DNA of 64,000 bases from NCBI RefSeq assembly GCF_002291445.1, contig NZ_CP014137.1, forward strand, positions 2,914,001 through 2,978,000, read 5' to 3'. The position numbers and the translations under genes are program-made. Origin of the DNA: Brenneria goodwinii (GTDB lineage Bacteria; Pseudomonadota; Gammaproteobacteria; Enterobacterales; Enterobacteriaceae). Below are positions 59,767 to 64,000 of this stretch, piece after piece (position 1 is the first letter of the stretch; each line of letters starts with the position of its first letter). Below the pieces are notes generated by a model that ran no database searches, was not told the origin of the DNA, and saw nothing but the letters and a program-made list of their open reading frames with translations.

Positions 59767-61086
59767 CTATTGATGAACCACGACTTTATGACGGCCGCAC
59801 AGCCGATCGTAGATAGCCGCCGCCAGTAAAACCAACAATGATGGCGGCAACCAGGCAAGATCCTGTTCGCTTAACGGCAGATGCAGACTCCACTCAGGCA
59901 ACAGCGATCTAAAGTTCGATGATTTTATCCCATCAATAACGCCGAACAACAGGCTGATTAACATGACAGGAGCCACAATACGCGAACTGTTATTCCACCA
60001 GAGGCGCGTAAAACTCAGTAAAACCAGAACGATACAAGGCGGATAGATCGCCGTCAGTACCGGGATCGACAGTTGAATCAGATGGCTTAACCCAAGGTTT
60101 GACACCACCATGGAGAAACAGCCCAGCACAAACACCAGCGTGCGATATGAGAACGGCAGATACTGGGAGAAAAATTCCGCACACGCGCAGGTCAGGCCAA
60201 CCGCCGTTACCATACAGGCAATAAAAATCAGCAATGCCAAAAAGCTGCTGCCCATGTTGCCAAAAGTATGTTGAACGTAAGCATGCAGAATTTCGGCGCC
60301 ATTCAGAGCCTCCGGCGCCAACATGCCGCTGACGGAACCCAGTTGGAATAAACTCAGGTAGACCAGCATCAGGCCGACGCCGGCAATAAGACCGGCCCAG
60401 ATGGTGTAACGCGTCAACAGCTTTGCGTTGTCAACGCCGCGCGAACGGGCTGCATTCACGATAACGATGCCGAACACCATCGCGCCCAACGTATCCATGG
60501 TGAGATAACCATTCACAAAACCGCTGGAGAACGGCACATGCTGATAGGATTCAATCGCCGGGATAGGCGAACCGGCGGGCAACAGCACCGCGGCGATACC
60601 CAGCACCGCCAAGGCGGCGATTTTCAGCGGCGCCAGAACGTGTCCTACGGTATCCAGCAAGCGCCCCGGATACAGCGAAATGCCGATGACAATCGCAAAG
60701 TAGATCAGGCTATAAATCAATAACGGGGAAGCGCCGTTCCCTACCAGCGGCGCAAGCCCGACTTCAAACGATACCGTGGCGGTACGCGGCGTGGCGAATA
60801 GCGGGCCGACCGCCAGATAACAAACCGTCGCCAATACCACACCCGCTTTTTTACCGATTGGAGAGCTTAATGCATCGATACCGCCACCGGCGCGCGCCAG
60901 CGCGATAACGGTGAGTACCGGCAAGCCCACGGCAGTCAGTAAAAAACCGGCCGCGGCCATCCAGACGTGTTCCCCCGCCTGTAAACCTACCATGGGTGGG
61001 AAAATAATATTGCCCGCGCCGACGAACAGGGCAAAGGTCATAAAACCTAACGCCATGATATCTTTGGAAGTTAAACGATGACTCAT
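59767..61086 (-). CDS. brnQ: Branched-chain amino acid:cation symporter BrnQ
   Basis: A 439-residue LIVCS-family transporter for leucine, isoleucine and valine. MALGFMTFALFVGAGNIIFPPM and GPLFATPRTATVSFEVGLAP are diagnostic. The frame is open 23 codons upstream, but MSHRLTSKDIMALGF matches E. coli BrnQ (439). Upstream it has 465 bases of non-coding DNA. Confidence 0.96.
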   Translation of the reverse strand: MSHRLTSKDIMALGFMTFALFVGAGNIIFPPMVGLQAGEHVWMAAAGFLLTAVGLPVLTVIALARAGGGIDALSSPIGKKAGVVLATVCYLAVGPLFATPRTATVSFEVGLAPLVGNGASPLLIYSLIYFAIVIGISLYPGRLLDTVGHVLAPLKIAALAVLGIAAVLLPAGSPIPAIESYQHVPFSSGFVNGYLTMDTLGAMVFGIVIVNAARSRGVDNAKLLTRYTIWAGLIAGVGLMLVYLSLFQLGSVSGMLAPEALNGAEILHAYVQHTFGNMGSSFLALLIFIACMVTAVGLTCACAEFFSQYLPFSYRTLVFVLGCFSMVVSNLGLSHLIQLSIPVLTAIYPPCIVLVLLSFTRLWWNNSSRIVAPVMLISLLFGVIDGIKSSNFRSLLPEWSLHLPLSEQDLAWLPPSLLVLLAAAIYDRLCGRHKVVVHQ

Positions 61087-61551
61087 AATTATGTCGTATT
61101 GCCTGTATAAACCGAGAATTAAGAGGAGAAAACTGTGCTGCCAATCGCCGTCCATCGATTACGACATGAGCGGCCGGCAGATTTATAAGAATTATATTCT
61201 GCCGCACAGCCATATTGCGGGCTAAGTAAACCGTTTATAGCGATAAAAGACAACCCTTAGGCTAAAAAGCAGAGTTTTTAACTGAATTAATGAATATATC
61301 CGGCAGATACAATTAATAATGCAGAATTAGCCAATACATGATTTGTGCATTCATAGGCGTTACATTGCAATAAAACTAACAAAAAACGCCTAAATCGCGC
61401 AAATTATAACCATTCAATTATCTTATGGCAAAAAATAAGGCGCCATCACACGGCTCTCCGGTTCAATTGGCTCAATTTGCAGACAATGGCGATCGGATAA
61501 CTGAGTGATGGCGAGAGGATAACGTAGCGTAATAAAAATCGCCCGGTCGGC
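61087..61551. other. Intergenic region between the pstS-like gene and brnQ
   Basis: 465 AT-rich bases. It should contain the brnQ promoter and the end of the phoBR transcript. I recognised no terminator with a strong T-run, no open reading frame with a ribosome site, and no known regulatory motif. Confidence 0.4.
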
Positions 61552-62514
61552 CTAATGCTGAAAAGAGGGGGCCGTCGCGGTCAAGCCTAGCTGAAGACGC
61601 GCCGACCGGCGCACCTCTTCCGGCAACGGTAAATAACCATCCTGACCAACCAATGCCTGACCGGCGTCCGATAATGCCAATTCCAAAAATGCGGAAGTCA
61701 GCGCTTCCAGCGGCTGGTGCGGATCTTTATTAACATAGATATAAAGATAGCGAGTGTAAGGATAAAGCCCGTCACGGATATTCTTGGTGGAAGGATAAAC
61801 GTAATCCGTACCCTGGGCCGCCAACGGCACCATTCTTACCCCGCTGGTAAGAAATCCGACGCTGGCATAGCCAATCGCCTCGGTCGAGGCCGAGATAGCC
61901 TGAACGACAGACGCGGAACCGGGTAATTCACTAACCTGCGGCAGAAAATCACCGCCGCACAGCGCCCGCTGCTTAAAAAAACCGTAAGTTCCCGAGGCGG
62001 AATTACGGCCGTAACGTACCAACGAGCGCTTTTCCCAACTGCCGCTCAGCCCGAGATCGCGCCAGTTTTTTACCGGTTGATGATCGCCACAAAGACGGGT
62101 GATGGAAAAAATCGCATCCAACTGCGATAAATTCAGTCCCGGCAAGGGATTATCCTGATTAACCATCACCGCCAGCGCATCCATTGCGACCGGTACGGCC
62201 AGCGGCGGATAGCCATAACGTTGAACAAAGGCATCGATCTCGCTGGCTTTCATGGCCCGGCTCATGGGCCCTAGCTGTACGGAGCCCGACGCCAGCGCAG
62301 TGGGGGCGGAAGAAGAGCCTGCCGCCTGAATCTGTATATTCACGCCGGGGTGATGCCTGCTGAAATCCGCCGCCCAACGCGACATCAGATTAGCCAAGGT
62401 ATCCGATCCCGCGCTGGAGAGATTGCCGGCCAGCATTTGATGGGGTTGCGCCACGCAGAAAAAACCGACCAGCAATAAAGCGGCGCCCGCGATGATATTA
62501 ACGGCGGATTTCAT
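61552..62514 (-). CDS. PstS-like phosphate-binding protein linked to phoBR
   Basis: A 320-residue exported solute-binding protein. A hydrophobic signal segment (about 1-24) precedes a PstS fold: GSDTLANLMSRWAADF, AGSSSAPTALASGSVQLGPMSR, and RYGRNSASGTYGFFKQ, which correspond to phosphate-binding loops with Ser/Thr/Arg ligands. It is about 26 residues shorter than E. coli PstS. It begins 20 bases after phoR, so phoB-phoR-pstS-like is probably one transcript. The pstCAB genes are not here. A role in phosphate sensing or scavenging is likely but not shown by the sequence; I leave the symbol blank to avoid confusion with the pst operon gene. Confidence 0.88.
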   Translation of the reverse strand: MKSAVNIIAGAALLLVGFFCVAQPHQMLAGNLSSAGSDTLANLMSRWAADFSRHHPGVNIQIQAAGSSSAPTALASGSVQLGPMSRAMKASEIDAFVQRYGYPPLAVPVAMDALAVMVNQDNPLPGLNLSQLDAIFSITRLCGDHQPVKNWRDLGLSGSWEKRSLVRYGRNSASGTYGFFKQRALCGGDFLPQVSELPGSASVVQAISASTEAIGYASVGFLTSGVRMVPLAAQGTDYVYPSTKNIRDGLYPYTRYLYIYVNKDPHQPLEALTSAFLELALSDAGQALVGQDGYLPLPEEVRRSARLQLGLTATAPSFQH

Positions 62515-62534
62515 GAATACATTTTCCGTCAGGC

Positions 62535-63851
62535 TCAGAGTTTCGCCGTATTCTCGGCCAGAGAGGCGGGTACAATCAACCGATTCGGCAGAGTAAACAG
62601 AAAACGGGAGCCTAAGCCAAATTCGCTCACCACTTCCAAACGGGAATCATGGTGACTCAGGGCATGTTTGACGATCGCCAGACCTAACCCGCTGCCGCCG
62701 GTCTGCCGCGAGCGCGCTTTATCAACACGATAAAATCGCTCCGTCAAACGCGGCAAGTGCTCCGCCGCGATCCCCGGTCCGTTATCGCTAACCTGAAATT
62801 GCGCGCCATGGGGCGTTTTCTGCCAGCAAACCTCAATACGAGTGCCGGCCGGCGTATGGTTAATGGCATTGTAGACCAGATTGGATACGGCGCTGCGCAG
62901 CTGTTCTTCGTTGCCGAAAACCTGAAGATCTTCATTCACCCGGAACACGATCTCATGGCGATCCTGGCTTAGCGTCTGAGCCTCGCGCTGTAATACGCGC
63001 AACATCATAGGCATATCGACTTTTTCGCTTAGATCGATAGTGGCGGCGGCTTCAATACGCGACAGGGTTAACAGCTGTTTGACCAATCCATCCATCCGCC
63101 GCGTCTGTTCCTGCATGGTATTCAGAGCCTTACTGCGCAGAGAGTCATCCAGCGCATTATCCTGCATCATCTCCAAATATCCCTGCAACACGGTTAAAGG
63201 GGTGCGCAGTTCATGACTTACATTGGCAAAGAAGTTACGTCTGGCCCCTTCCAATTGATGCATCTGGGTAATGTCGCGCACCATCATCAGCAACTGCCCC
63301 TCGGAATAAGGCATAATACGGAATTCAACGTGATGCGAGTTGTTCAGTTGCAACGTTAGCGGACGGCTGAAATCCTGCCCTTTCATATAGCTGGCGAATT
63401 CAGGATAACGCAGCAGGTTGAGGATATTCTGCCCGCTGTCTTCCGGCCAACGGAAATTGAGCAGGTGCTGGGCCAAGCGATTACACCAGAAAATAGTGCC
63501 ATCTTCGGTGGTGATCACCACCGCATCCGGTAACGATTCGGCGCCGCTACGAAAACGCTTAATCAATAGCGCCAATTCGCGCCGCCGCCGCCGGTTGCGC
63601 AATTGCATTTGATAAAGGCCGTAGAACAGCGGTTCCCAGCTCCAGCGGCCCGGCGGCGGCGTCATACTGCGATCGACCCACAGCCAGTAGGAGAGTTTAA
63701 GCTGATTGTAAAAATGCCAGCAAAGCACAATTAAAACAGCAGCTAAAAGGAACCAGGGCAGATAACCGAATACCAGCCCCAGCAAAAGCGCGGGCAGACA
63801 AAAAAAAGCCAGCTCCAGCGCCAGCCTCTTCCATGATAGACGTTCTAGCAC
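62535..63851 (-). CDS. phoR: Phosphate-regulon sensor histidine kinase PhoR
   Basis: A 438-residue inner-membrane kinase. Two adjacent membrane segments (about 10-50), a charged linker, PAS domain (about 97-190), DHp helix with His213 (FFANVSHELRTPLTVLQG), and an ATPase domain (YNAINHTPAGT, DNGPGIAAEHLPRLTERFYR, GGSGLGLAIVKHAL). The start is set at GTG 63851 (Val-Leu-Glu-Arg-Leu-Ser-Trp), the conserved N terminus; a TTG 8 codons earlier is also open. It lies 27 bases after phoB. Confidence 0.96.
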   Translation of the reverse strand: MLERLSWKRLALELAFFCLPALLLGLVFGYLPWFLLAAVLIVLCWHFYNQLKLSYWLWVDRSMTPPPGRWSWEPLFYGLYQMQLRNRRRRRELALLIKRFRSGAESLPDAVVITTEDGTIFWCNRLAQHLLNFRWPEDSGQNILNLLRYPEFASYMKGQDFSRPLTLQLNNSHHVEFRIMPYSEGQLLMMVRDITQMHQLEGARRNFFANVSHELRTPLTVLQGYLEMMQDNALDDSLRSKALNTMQEQTRRMDGLVKQLLTLSRIEAAATIDLSEKVDMPMMLRVLQREAQTLSQDRHEIVFRVNEDLQVFGNEEQLRSAVSNLVYNAINHTPAGTRIEVCWQKTPHGAQFQVSDNGPGIAAEHLPRLTERFYRVDKARSRQTGGSGLGLAIVKHALSHHDSRLEVVSEFGLGSRFLFTLPNRLIVPASLAENTAKL

Positions 63852-63878
63852 GTTGATGTTTCTCCGGTACGACAACCT

Positions 63879-64000
63879 TCAATAACGCGTTGAAAAACGG
63901 TATCCCGTTCCCCGAACGGTTTGCACCATTTTATCATGCCCGCTGGTTTCCAGCGCCTTACGCAGTCGGCGGATATGAACATCAACAGTGCGATCTTCAA
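63879..64000 (-). CDS. phoB: Phosphate-regulon response regulator PhoB, truncated by window edge
   Basis: The last 40 codons of PhoB: the DNA-binding winged helix, ending EDRTVDVHIRRLRKALE, then GTGYRFSTRY and TGA. This is close to the E. coli C terminus, which ends GTGYRFSTRF. The rest lies beyond base 64000. It is transcribed towards phoR. Confidence 0.93.
   Translation of the reverse strand, partial: EDRTVDVHIRRLRKALETSGHDKMVQTVRGTGYRFSTRY

Overview
The window is an enterobacterial chromosome segment. Gene content and order match the E. coli acrB-to-phoB region: acrB, tomB-hha, 4.5S RNA, tesB, glnK-amtB, mdlAB, ppiD-hupB-lon-clpXP-tig, bolA, ampG, cyoABCDE, yajQ, panE, thiI, xseB-ispA-dxs, pgpA-thiL-nusB-ribE-ribD-nrdR, secDF-yajC-tgt-queA, proY, brnQ, phoRB. 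Protein similarity to the E. coli orthologues is high throughout. The combination of this backbone with an HrpL-type promoter, a type III chaperone and HopX-like effector genes suggests a plant-associated member of Pectobacteriaceae or Erwiniaceae (for example Brenneria, Lonsdalea, Pectobacterium or Dickeya). The genus is an inference, not a read-out.

Layout. 1-5.1 kb: 3' part of the acrB efflux pump gene, zinc-independent ribosomal protein paralogues rpmE2/rpmJ2 behind a perfect Zur-type palindrome, and tomB-hha. 5.5-9.7 kb: ffs (4.5S RNA), an alkyltransferase-like gene, ybaY, tesB, and glnK-amtB with a textbook sigma-54 promoter and upstream NtrC-type site. 10-17.6 kb: the ABC exporter pair mdlAB, an Lrp-family regulator, queC, ybaV and ppiD. 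18-25.4 kb: hupB and the protein quality-control cluster lon, clpX, clpP, tig, with heat-shock-type promoters before lon and clpP, then bolA. 25.7-34.6 kb: yajG-ampG, the cytochrome bo3 operon and yajR. 34.7-41.7 kb: yajQ, panE-yajL, thiI and the isoprenoid operon xseB-ispA-dxs.

41.8-44.4 kb is the accessory locus and the main discovery. Where E. coli has yajO, there is a near-consensus hrp box, a small CesT-like chaperone gene and two tandem paralogous genes encoding about 300-residue Cys-His-Asp (transglutaminase-like) proteins that resemble HopX/AvrPphE/XopE type III effectors. This looks like an HrpL-controlled chaperone-effector cassette embedded in a housekeeping region, with a recent tandem duplication. 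The copies are near-identical at the N terminus and diverged around the active site and C terminus.

44.4-55.3 kb: pgpA-thiL-nusB-ribE-ribD-nrdR, a YajI-like lipoprotein, a palindrome-rich intergenic region and secF-secD-yajC-tgt-queA. 55.4-64 kb: acpH, a 2-Cys peroxiredoxin behind an OxyR-like site, a YbdG-type mechanosensitive channel, proY, brnQ, and phoB-phoR with an extra PstS-like gene directly downstream. Relative to E. coli the window lacks ybaA/ylaB-type genes, fadM (ybaW), ybaE, cof, yajO, tsx, yajD and malZ. No transposase, integrase, tRNA, rRNA or CRISPR array was seen. Several small palindromic dispersed repeats occur in intergenic gaps.
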